A DNA stretch of 64,000 nucleotides from Bacteroidales bacterium UBA6267 (GTDB lineage: Bacteria; Bacteroidota; Bacteroidia; Bacteroidales; UBA1556): contig DJVB01000050.1 in NCBI GenBank assembly GCA_002440745.1, positions 53,845 through 117,844 on the forward strand. The letters run 5' to 3'. This document shows positions 53,938-62,200 of this stretch, one piece after another. Position 1 is the first letter of the stretch; every line of letters begins with the position of its first letter. The translations under genes and the position numbers were made by a program. The notes under the pieces were generated by a model. That model saw nothing but the letters and a program-made list of their open reading frames with translations. It was not told the DNA's origin and searched no databases.

Positions 53938-55065
53938 TTATTGTTTATAGGTTTTTATATTATTAGATAATTTTCCTAAAGGAATATCAGTTTTAGGAAT
54001 GAAGCTGCTTTTGTTCAAGTTGTTTTTGTCCAAGGGGATACCTGCATGTAAAAGCAATTCTGTCAGCAAAGCGGAAAAGCTCAGGGAAGCTACTGCAATA
54101 TGTGAATCGGCAGCTCCATAATAGATAAAGAGAGTATCGCTAAATTGAGCAGTTCCTGTTGGGAAAACCACATTATTGACCTCCCCTTTTAATTCCCAAT
54201 CAAACTCAGGGTAGAAAAGCGGATAGGGCAAGCGTGTCAATTCTTTGGCAGGGTTATCAAGATCAAGCAACGCAGCGCAAGCAGAATAGACTATACCTTT
54301 TTTAGTAGAATGAACCCCGTGATAAATCAATATCCATCCATAATCAGTTTCTATTGGCGGACATCCTCCACCTACATAATTAAGCTCATGTTTTTTAATG
54401 GGGTCGAGAACCATATAATCGTGAAGTTTCTCGAAATAGCGTTGCCAAAAGACCTCGTTCAAATCTTCTAAGTTCTTAATGGTTACGATTTGAATTCCGG
54501 GACGGATACGATGCAGAAACACAAGATTTCCGTTAATTCGTCGTGGAAAGAAAATTACATTTTTATCCCACAGCATAATTTTTTTTTCAGGATCTGCCTC
54601 CTGGTAATAGAATTTATGATTTCGATAATAGTTTTCGTTTATTTTGGCATCTTCGGCAAGCTGCACAAATTTGGAATAAGTAATTGGAGGAACGATAAGG
54701 CCAAATTTTTTAAAACTAATCAAATCCTCTGAAGTTGCCAGAGCACCACGTGCGTTGGTACCATCATAGGCTGTGTAAGACAAATAGTATAAATTGTCGA
54801 TTTTCGTAATACGTGCATCTTCAACACCTTGCGATTCATAATCGAATTCTGAGACTATAATGGGCTTATCCCATCTTTCGGCAATAGTCATTGGCCCATC
54901 GAGCCGACAATATCCTATAGATGAGCGATTTCCTTGTTGAACGGCACGATAAAACAGATGAACACTATCGCCATCTCGAATTGCTGCAGGATTTAATACG
55001 GATTCATTTTCGAACTCCAAATTGGTTTTCGATAAGATAATCCCTTCTTTTTTAACTTTAATCAT
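53938..55065 (-). CDS. GH130-family glycoside phosphorylase/hydrolase
   Basis: A 375-residue five-bladed beta-propeller enzyme of the beta-mannoside phosphorylase family. The core signature GVEDARITKIDNLYYLSYTAYDG contains the catalytic Asp. Further matches are AAIRDGDSVHLFYRAV near the start and VGGGCPPIE and LIYHGVH in the second half. GH130 enzymes act on beta-1,4- or beta-1,2-linked mannosides, either by phosphorolysis or hydrolysis; I cannot say which. No signal peptide, so cytoplasmic. Coupled to the GT4-toroid gene, it may recycle or trim that enzyme's product. Confidence 0.9.
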   Translation of the reverse strand: MIKVKKEGIILSKTNLEFENESVLNPAAIRDGDSVHLFYRAVQQGNRSSIGYCRLDGPMTIAERWDKPIIVSEFDYESQGVEDARITKIDNLYYLSYTAYDGTNARGALATSEDLISFKKFGLIVPPITYSKFVQLAEDAKINENYYRNHKFYYQEADPEKKIMLWDKNVIFFPRRINGNLVFLHRIRPGIQIVTIKNLEDLNEVFWQRYFEKLHDYMVLDPIKKHELNYVGGGCPPIETDYGWILIYHGVHSTKKGIVYSACAALLDLDNPAKELTRLPYPLFYPEFDWELKGEVNNVVFPTGTAQFSDTLFIYYGAADSHIAVASLSFSALLTELLLHAGIPLDKNNLNKSSFIPKTDIPLGKLSNNIKTYKQ

Positions 55066-55197
55066 AAGGCATTTATATTATAGTATATTTAAATTTTCAG
55101 ATTTCTTCTAAGTTGATGATTTTCAGACCACCTAATCATTACATTTCCGTTTAGTGTAAGGATAGTTTGGGTAAATTACTATCGAATGGAAAGTGGA

Positions 55198-55212
55198 AAT
55201 GTAGCCTACATT
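55198..55212. repeat. Perfect palindrome at the permease gene stop
   Basis: AATGTAG-C-CTACATT overlaps the end of the AI-2E-family gene (stop at 55211-55213). There is no T-run, so it is not a standard intrinsic terminator. Confidence 0.4.
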
Positions 55213-56302
55213 ATTTGTTTTTTAATTTCATAAAACCATTGGTATCAGGCAGGGAGTCGCCTAATAAAAATCCCCAGGGTTTTAGAGGTTCGATGTGATC
55301 AAAAATAAGTTTAACAATAGCAAGAATTGGGATGGAAAGAAACATACCAGCAATACCCCAAAGTGCATTTCCAACAAATACAATAATGATAGAAAAAAGG
55401 GCGTTAATTTTCACTTTCGATGCTACTATTTTTGGGACGATAATATTATTGTCGATAAGTTGAATTAGGTAATAAATACCTAAAATATACAATGCAAACC
55501 AAGCAGAATCTTTAGTAACAAGAGCGATTATCATTGGCAATGCAACACCGATAATTCCGCCGATATAAGGAATAATATTAAGCAGAGCACCTAGGATTCC
55601 CAATAAGAGCGCATATTCGATACCGAGAATGAGAAGAGTGGCAACACTCAAAATGGCAATGATGATAGCCTCAATCACTAAGCCCACTAAATATTTTTGA
55701 ACAAGAGATTTTGTTTGATGCACAATTTCGCTAATCTTCTTTCGATTACGGCTTCCGGAAAGCTGATGTATAAAATTGATAATTAATGGTTTATACAACA
55801 AGATTAAGAATACATAAACCGGCACCAAAAACAACATAAAAATTGAATTTGCTATACCTAAAATAGTTCGTTCTACTGCAGTGCCACTATAACCAATGAG
55901 TTCGTGTTTTAAAGATTGAATCCATCCATTTGCTTTATTTTCATTAATATCTAAATGCTGTGAAACCCAGATAACACCTTCATCCAGCATTAAGGTTATT
56001 CTATCAACCAAAACAGGCCATGATTCGCTTAATTTACTCAGCTGAGCAAAAAGAAATGTTCCTATAACACCAACTAATGCAGTGGCAATCAACAGAGTAA
56101 GTATAATTGCAATAGTTCTATGAATCTTTATGCGAAGGATGAAGTTTACGATAGGATTGAGCAAGATAGCAATTAGTATCGCAAAAATTAATGGAATAAA
56201 AATACTTCTACCAATATAAAAGCCAAATAGTAGCGCAATTAATCCTATCAGGAATAAAGTGAACTTAATATAAAACGGCAATATAATATCCTGTTTTATC
56301 AC
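55211..56302 (-). CDS. AI-2E/PerM-family membrane transporter
   Basis: A 363-residue protein with seven to eight transmembrane helices, the first pair at about 10-50. The family signature sits near the C-terminal half: ILGALLNIIPYIGGIIG followed by LIQLIDNNIIVPKIV, and ALWGIAGMFLSIPILAIVKL. Despite the name, few members move AI-2; many act in ion or osmolyte efflux, which suits the stress context. It overlaps the preceding gene by 4 bases, so the two are translationally coupled. Confidence 0.9.
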   Translation of the reverse strand: MIKQDIILPFYIKFTLFLIGLIALLFGFYIGRSIFIPLIFAILIAILLNPIVNFILRIKIHRTIAIILTLLIATALVGVIGTFLFAQLSKLSESWPVLVDRITLMLDEGVIWVSQHLDINENKANGWIQSLKHELIGYSGTAVERTILGIANSIFMLFLVPVYVFLILLYKPLIINFIHQLSGSRNRKKISEIVHQTKSLVQKYLVGLVIEAIIIAILSVATLLILGIEYALLLGILGALLNIIPYIGGIIGVALPMIIALVTKDSAWFALYILGIYYLIQLIDNNIIVPKIVASKVKINALFSIIIVFVGNALWGIAGMFLSIPILAIVKLIFDHIEPLKPWGFLLGDSLPDTNGFMKLKNK

Positions 56303-56697
56303 TTAACTTCTGTTTTTATATCTTTTCCCTGAAAAAATTTTGAAATCACAAAATGACCGATATTCTTAATAGCTTCAGAATTTTGAACAAAAAAATTAAT
56401 AATAGCAAATTGAACTGAAGCACCCAAAATTTTGCGAAGGGGATTATCCGAATCGCCAATAATAATCCTTTTAGAAATGAATTCCGAAATAAAACCACTG
56501 GCAGCATTTAAGATATCGTCTGCAATATCGGGTGAAGCAATAACATCTTTAATAGATTTTTTTAATAAATTCATAGGTTTGAGACTCTCGTAAATCACAA
56601 ATATTTCATCTTTAAGAAGTTGAAGTTTTATTTCGTGTTCGGCCTCAACAAGCAACAAAGCGTTTTTCAAATCTTCGGATGTTCTGATATTATCCAT
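56299..56697 (-). CDS. Uncharacterised stress-block protein, 132 residues
   Basis: No family recognised. Residues 1-50 are likely helical and charged (EDLKNALLLVEAEHEIKL), resembling a coiled coil. Residues 75-125 contain the segment FISEFISKRIIIGDSDNPLRKIL and a moderately hydrophobic stretch (SVQFAIINFFVQNS) that could lie in or on the membrane. It sits between the holin-like membrane protein (4 bases upstream) and the permease (4-base overlap), so it probably acts with them. Confidence 0.7.
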   Translation of the reverse strand: MDNIRTSEDLKNALLLVEAEHEIKLQLLKDEIFVIYESLKPMNLLKKSIKDVIASPDIADDILNAASGFISEFISKRIIIGDSDNPLRKILGASVQFAIINFFVQNSEAIKNIGHFVISKFFQGKDIKTEVK

Positions 56698-56701
56698 TTT
56701 T

Positions 56702-57043
56702 CTAGTTAAGAAATTGATTTATAATATAATTACGTATCGATTTTTGGATTTTTTTATAAAAAAACAAGTAAGCCAAGCCACCAAAAACGAAGTAAAACCC
56801 ACCCACAATAAAAAACCCATTATACAAATTACCAAGAATATCGCCGATCCAGAAAGCTAAACCCAAATTGGCAAAAAGCAAAAAAGTAATTAAAAAAGAA
56901 AAACAGATAGCACTGACGACAAAAACAGAGACAATGGTGGAGATTTTATCGACCGACTTTAATTTAGCCAGATGATAACTTGTCTTTCCAAACTCTGTGG
57001 CTCTTTCGAGCAGTGATTCAAAAACTTTGATATTCTCAGGCAT
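56702..57043 (-). CDS. Two-helix membrane protein (holin-X/phage-holin-like family)
   Basis: A 113-residue protein with a helical amphipathic N-terminus (about 1-35), transmembrane helices at about 36-60 and 70-92 and a basic C-terminus. The pattern is that of the family annotated as phage holin or Actinobacterial holin-X, common in non-phage stress loci with YtxH and CsbD genes. Nothing phage-like is near, so lysis is not implied. It starts the three-gene coupled unit that ends with the permease. Confidence 0.72.
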   Translation of the reverse strand: MPENIKVFESLLERATEFGKTSYHLAKLKSVDKISTIVSVFVVSAICFSFLITFLLFANLGLAFWIGDILGNLYNGFFIVGGFYFVFGGLAYLFFYKKIQKSIRNYIINQFLN

Positions 57044-57076
57044 GGGATTTCTTATGTTTTAAAATTCTTAAATGCG

Positions 57077-57092
57077 AATAGTATTCACTATT
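57077..57092. promoter_or_regulatory. Inverted repeat between YtxH and holin-like genes
   Basis: AATAGT-ATTC-ACTATT, a perfect 6-bp inverted repeat 34-49 bases upstream of the holin-like gene. A T-run follows on the plus strand only, whereas both neighbouring genes are on the minus strand, so an operator is likelier than a terminator. Confidence 0.3.
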
Positions 57093-57196
57093 TTTTAAAG
57101 CAACTCAGAAGATTGGTTTTCAATGACTCCTATAATAAGATTTACATTTTTAATACAATTAACCTCATCAAAAACCAAATCATTCTGGGCTTAAGT

Positions 57197-57466
57197 TTAA
57201 TTTTTAGTATCGGCGGAATGGTGCATTGTTTTAGCTTTTGCCTTTTCGGCAAAGTCGGAAACCTCTTCTTTCACTTGTTCAAATTTTTCATTGATTTCGT
57301 CCATAAACTCATCAAATCTGTCTTTTACGGCATTTTTGTAATCCTTGCCTTTTTGGCCAATTCTTCTCCGAGTTTCTGAACCCTTATCAGGAGCAAATAG
57401 AACTCCCAATGCTGCACCGGCGGCTAAGCCTGCCAATACTCCTAAAAACGCTTTTCCTGCATTCAT
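57197..57466 (-). CDS. YtxH-domain protein
   Basis: An 89-residue protein with one N-terminal membrane helix (about 6-24, GVLAGLAAGAALGVLFAP) followed at once by the family motif APDKGSETRRRI. The rest (30-85) is a highly charged coiled coil (DRFDEFMDEINEKFEQV). Such proteins are general-stress membrane proteins of unknown action. It stands alone with about 150 bases on each side. Confidence 0.88.
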   Translation of the reverse strand: MNAGKAFLGVLAGLAAGAALGVLFAPDKGSETRRRIGQKGKDYKNAVKDRFDEFMDEINEKFEQVKEEVSDFAEKAKAKTMHHSADTKN

Positions 57467-57604
57467 AATTTTGTATGTTGTTGTTATTTAAATGTTTAGT
57501 CTAATAGTCAAAATGACCTTTCGACATAAATTTCTTTTGTTATATTTGATAAATTTGCAAGGCTATAGTTTTAACTTTTGCAATTTAGCAAACTAAGTTT
57601 TAGC

Positions 57605-57760
57605 TTAATAAGCTTTTCTGTTTGTTACTAATCGTATAATTACAATTAGTAGTCCGATGACTAAAAGGACATGAATAAAATCACTCATGTTAAATCCATA
57701 AAATCCAATTATCCAAAGAATTATAAGAACGCTTGCTATAATATAAATTAGACGGTCCAT
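57605..57760 (-). CDS. lmo0937-family small membrane protein, 51 residues
   Basis: A frame too short for most gene callers. The 51-residue product has two hydrophobic helices (about 4-22 and 29-43) separated by the turn GFYGFNMSDFIH and ends in a basic tail (RLVTNRKAY). The pattern MDRLIYIIASVLIILWIIG matches the lmo0937 family, small stress-linked membrane proteins. It lies between the porin gene and YtxH on the same strand, in the same kind of context as its relatives elsewhere. Confidence 0.82.
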   Translation of the reverse strand: MDRLIYIIASVLIILWIIGFYGFNMSDFIHVLLVIGLLIVIIRLVTNRKAY

Positions 57761-57790
57761 GATATTAATCTTTTGTAGTTAAAATAGAAA

Positions 57791-57831
57791 GGAACATCTG
57801 CAACAACAATCAAATCGACTGCAAATGTTCC
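57791..57831 (-). terminator. Hairpin behind the porin gene, probable terminator
   Basis: On the minus strand GGAACATTTGCA pairs with TGCAGATGTTCC (12 bp, one U-G wobble) around a 17-base loop, followed by a T-rich stretch. It lies 10 bases past the porin stop at 57841. It could also act as a leader structure of the lmo0937-type gene. Confidence 0.6.
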
Positions 57832-57840
57832 AATGGGAGT

Positions 57841-58476
57841 TTATTCACTATAAAATTTATAGCCTAAAGTAGCTTGAAACCATACGTTTTTGTAACGAGG
57901 AGTAGTCGAAGATCCATCACTATTATTCTTGAATAAATCGAATCCAAATCGTCCACCAACTACAAAGTGATCCAAATTGACATCACCACCGAGTACGAAT
58001 CCAAAAATGTTTTTACGGATATCGTCGTTCATAAACTCAGTTTCTTGAGCAATAGTTGTAGTGCCTGACTCAAACAAATCCTTTTGTTGCAGGAGGTATG
58101 AGTATTGCGGACCGGCCATAATGGTTAGAAAACTTGCCGGTTTTAAAGTAAAGAAAATTGGCACATCGATATAGCTGGTTGTTCTAGTAAAATGATAAGT
58201 ACTACCAAGCAAACTACCTGTAGCTTTAAATCCTTTTTGCGAAAACAAAATTTCAGGCTGAACGCCCATCATTTCACCTATTGGTATGCACATAAAAGCT
58301 CCGGTAACAAAGCCAAATCTGGCATCAGCATTAAATTCCTCACCTTCCGTATCATATACATTGGAATAATTGGATCCGAGCTTAATTCCGAATTTGAACT
58401 TGCTTCTATTATCCTGTGATTGAGCACTTAAACCAATAAATGCTAAAGCGGTAAAAATTAATATTATCTGTTTCAT
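57841..58476 (-). CDS. Outer-membrane beta-barrel protein (porin/PorT-like family)
   Basis: A 211-residue protein with a signal peptide (1-20, cut near AQS) and a barrel of about eight strands. The family pattern is visible in FKFGIKLGSNYSNVY at the start, QPEILFSQKGFK in the middle, IDVPIFFTLKP, and the aromatic end FQATLGYKFYSE. Members are small outer-membrane barrels without known channel specificity. It follows the coiled-coil lipoprotein gene by 21 bases and probably shares its transcript. Confidence 0.85.
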   Translation of the reverse strand: MKQIILIFTALAFIGLSAQSQDNRSKFKFGIKLGSNYSNVYDTEGEEFNADARFGFVTGAFMCIPIGEMMGVQPEILFSQKGFKATGSLLGSTYHFTRTTSYIDVPIFFTLKPASFLTIMAGPQYSYLLQQKDLFESGTTTIAQETEFMNDDIRKNIFGFVLGGDVNLDHFVVGGRFGFDLFKNNSDGSSTTPRYKNVWFQATLGYKFYSE

Positions 58477-58497
58477 AATGTTTTTCTTAAAATATTC

Positions 58498-58950
58498 TTA
58501 CTTGTTGTTTGTTATTGTTAAGTCCTTGAAGGCATTTCCAAGCTCGTCCATATCACGGTTGAATTCGGCCTTAAATAGTTGCCAATCCGTTTTTTCATCG
58601 GCAACAAAATCTCCTAATTTCTTTTTCATATCGGCATTTTTTTGTTCCAATTCAACCAACTTTTGATCATAATTGACTTTAGATGCTTTATTCTGAATCG
58701 AAATTTTTGATTTCAACTCAGCGATACGTTGCTCGTTTTCGTCTATCCTAATCGAAATTTCTTCTTTCCATAAACGAATGGAATCGTGTCGAGCTTGAAT
58801 CAATGCAATATTGGCATCATCGAGTTTCCCCTCCGCCTCCAGCACTTTGTCTTCTGCGTTATTAACTTTGCTTTCAGGGCTTTGACAGGATATAATTAGT
58901 CCCCCAATGAGTAGCCCTGCGATGGTTAGAGATAAAAATGTTTTCTTCAT
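58498..58950 (-). CDS. Coiled-coil lipoprotein
   Basis: A 150-residue protein with signal sequence and a Bacteroidota-style lipobox IISC (Cys22). The mature part (30-135) is a nearly continuous charged helix (heptad pattern, EISIRIDENEQRIAELKSK and VNYDQKLVELEQKNADMKKK), so it probably forms a long coiled coil in the periplasm. It resembles the many small stress lipoproteins of this phylum; no function is known to me. It precedes the porin gene, suggesting an envelope role. Confidence 0.75.
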   Translation of the reverse strand: MKKTFLSLTIAGLLIGGLIISCQSPESKVNNAEDKVLEAEGKLDDANIALIQARHDSIRLWKEEISIRIDENEQRIAELKSKISIQNKASKVNYDQKLVELEQKNADMKKKLGDFVADEKTDWQLFKAEFNRDMDELGNAFKDLTITNNK

Positions 58951-58977
58951 GTTTCAAGATTTTTAATGATTTGAAAG

Positions 58978-59007
58978 TCCCATATTATTGGGAATTATTG
59001 AATAATT
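58978..59007. promoter_or_regulatory. Two inverted repeats before the coiled-coil lipoprotein gene
   Basis: TCCCA-TATTAT-TGGGA (58978-58993) and AATTATT-G-AATAATT (58993-59007) lie side by side 28-57 bases upstream of the start. No TAnnTTTG element is present. They may be regulator sites; this is inference. Confidence 0.35.
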
Positions 59008-59157
59008 GATAATGCAAAGATCACTCTGGGCTCATCGTAAAGTGTTATATAATAAACTTGAAGACTTACATCATTCACACCATCAAAATTGATTTACATC
59101 TAATAGAGATATCTAAAAATCACCTTTCATCGTTCCCTATACATCTTGTTATTTTGT

Positions 59158-59190
59158 AAAAAAAAACTCCCAAACTGAATTGTTCGGGAG
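59158..59190 (-). terminator. Terminator of the ice-binding-like T9SS gene
   Basis: On the minus strand CTCCCGAAC pairs with GTTTGGGAG (9 bp, one wobble, 6-base loop) followed by nine T residues. It lies 23 bases past the stop at 59213. Confidence 0.88.
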
Positions 59191-59212
59191 CTTAATTTTT
59201 TAAGTTTAGAAT

Positions 59213-62200
59213 CTATTTGTTTGAAATCAGTTTTCCGCTCTGAAGGATTTGATTGTTATTTACTATTCTGTATAAATACAAACCATTTGGCAGATGAGAT
59301 GTTTCGATAGATGTTAGCATTTCAGTAACCTGATATTTTAGTACCATTTCACCTAAGATATTGTAAACTTCCAACTCCAGATGATCTATTTGAGATGCAT
59401 CTTTTATAAGGAAGTTTAGAGAAGTTGAGAAAGGGTTTGGATAAATACTCATTAAATTTTCTCCGTAAACAATGTTGATTCCAGCGAAATTCATTGATAA
59501 TGCTACATTTACAGATGTAACTGATGGCTGACATAATCCGCTCACCACCACATTGTAGAATGAAGACGTATCACTAACTGCTACTGGATAAATAGTTAAG
59601 GTATTAGTGTTAGCTCCCGAAATATTTCCTCCATCCACAAGATTTACAGTTCCGTTGCGCCATTGGTAACTAAGGTTAGTTCCTATAGCATCCACAGTGA
59701 AACTGGATGAAATGCCTTCACAAGTTGTTTGAGTAACCGGTTGAGTGGTAATAATTGGTGCATCAGCTATGGTAAGGGCAATATTTACCGAAGTGTCGTT
59801 TGGCAAACAAGTTCCGCTCACAATCACATTATAATTTGCAGAAACATCGGCCAAAGTCGTTGGGTTGATTATCAAAGTGTCATTGTTTGCACCTGAGATA
59901 TTTCCACCATTAACGAGGTTAACATTTCCATTTCTCCACTGGTAAGTCAAAGAAGTTCCACTTGAAACCACCACAAACATAGCAGGGCTTCCGGTGCAAA
60001 CATCTTGGTCAGTTGGTTGCAAAGTGATAGTTGGTGCCACACCTAATGTGAGGGCAACATTTATAGAAGTGTCATTTGGCAAGCACATTCCGCTCACAAC
60101 AACATTGTAAAATGCTGAAGCATCGGTTATTGTTGCGGGATTAATAGTCAAAGTTGCCGAAGTGGCTCCTGAGATATTTCCTCCATTTATCAAGGTTATA
60201 AGCCCTTTTCTCCACTCATATGATAAATTGCTTCCTGTTGCAACTACTGTAAAACTCACTGAGGTTCCTGAACATAATGCTTGATCAGAAGGTTCGGTGG
60301 TAATGATAGGAGCCGTATTTACAATCAATGCAGCATTTACTGAGGTGTCGTTGGGCGCGCATGAGCCGCTTACAATCACATTATAATTCGCTGATGCATC
60401 GGTTATTGTTGCGGGATTAATAGTCAAAGTTGATGAAGTGGCTCCTGAAATATTTCCTCCATTAGTTAGATTCACGTTTCCGTTTCTCCACTGGTAAAAA
60501 AGATTGGTTCCACTTGAAACTACTGTGAAGCTTGCTGAGTTTCCTGAACAAATAATCTGATCGATAGGCTCAGCAGTGATAACTGGAGCAACACTCATAA
60601 TGAGTGCTACATTAATAGAGGTGTCATTTGGCAAGCACATTCCGCTCACAACAACATTGTAAAATGCTGAAGCATCGGCCGTTGTTGCGGGATTAATAGT
60701 CAAAGTTGCCGAAGTGGCTCCTGAAATATTTCCTCCATTAGTTAGATTCACGTTTCCGTTTCTCCACTGGTAAAAAAGATTGGTTCCACTTGAAACTACT
60801 GTGAAGCTTGCTGAGTTTCCTGAACAGATAATCTGATCGATAGGCTCAGCAGTGATAACTGGAGGAACGCTCATAATGAGTGCTACATTAATAGAGGTGT
60901 CATTTGGCAAGCACATTCCGCTCACAATCACATTATAATTTGCAGAAACATCGGCCAAAGTCGTCGGGTTGATCATCAAAGTGTCATTATTTGCACCTGA
61001 GATATTTCCACCATTAACGAGGTTAACATTTCCATTTCTCCACTGGTAAGTTAAGTCAGTACCTGTTGCTACCACTGAAAAACTAACTGAATCGCCAGCA
61101 CATAAAGATTGACTAATAGGTTCAGTTATAATGACAGGAGCAACACCTGCTGATAATGAGACATAAATCGATGAATCATTAGAAACACCTACTGCTGAAG
61201 TCAAAGGACTGTTAATGATATTTGTACCCGATAAAACCACAGCACCATTGCGAGCAAGTAATCTACCATCAATGCTTGAACCGGTATTCATAGTAATAGA
61301 AGTTAACGATAGAATAGTACCTTTAAATGAGGTGCCATTTCCAATAGTTGCAGAACTTCCAACTTGCCAAGTTACATTTTTTGCTTGTGCCCCGCCTGAA
61401 AGTATAACACTTCCACCGGCACCACCAACTGTTGTAAAATCAGATGCTATCTGAAAAATCCATTTTGCATTCACATCTCCTTGAGCGTCAAGAGTTAAAT
61501 CACCCGATTGAATTAAAAGGGTAGAGGTTGTTTTATAAATTCCTGGTGCTAAAGTTAAACCACCTTGATCACCTGAAACGGTTATAGGTGCTGGTGAAGT
61601 TGCTCCCTCAGCAAAAAGATAAGCATTGGTTAATTCTTGTTTTGCTTGAATTAACATGGCAGCTACTCCTGGAGGTGCTACATCATCTGATGCATAAATA
61701 GCACCATTAACTATTGATGCTGGTGGAAATCCTGTGATCGAAGAACGAACTCCAGGGCTTATACCAACATCCATATTACTAATCACGCTAAATCCTGTTG
61801 TACTGATTCCAGTACCTGCAAGAATCGCAAATCTTCCAGCAGCATTAAGTCCTACAGTTGATGAATCTACTGGAGAACATCCACCTGTTATAAGAACATT
61901 ATAGTTTGACGCGGTATCAGTAAAATTAACCGGATTAATTGTGAGGGTTGCAGAAGTGGCGCCAGAAATATTTCCACCATCCACTAAGTTAACTGTTCCT
62001 CTTCTCCACTGGTATATAAGGTCTTTTCCTGAAGCAACTACTGTAAAGCTTACGGAATCTCCTATACAAATAGTTTTATCTACTGGTTGTGTGATTATTA
62101 CAGTGGCAGAATCTACATCTAATTCAACATTTATTGAAGTAACATTTGGAGTGCAGCTTCCTGAAATTACAACATTATAATTATTACCTGCATCTAATTT

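Noticed and set aside
55211..56302. AI-2E-family protein as a quorum-sensing exporter
   Set aside because: The family name does not predict AI-2 transport, and no luxS or AI-2 processing gene is in the window.
56702..57043. Holin-like gene as a sign of a prophage
   Set aside because: No other phage gene is present, and this family is common in chromosomal stress loci.
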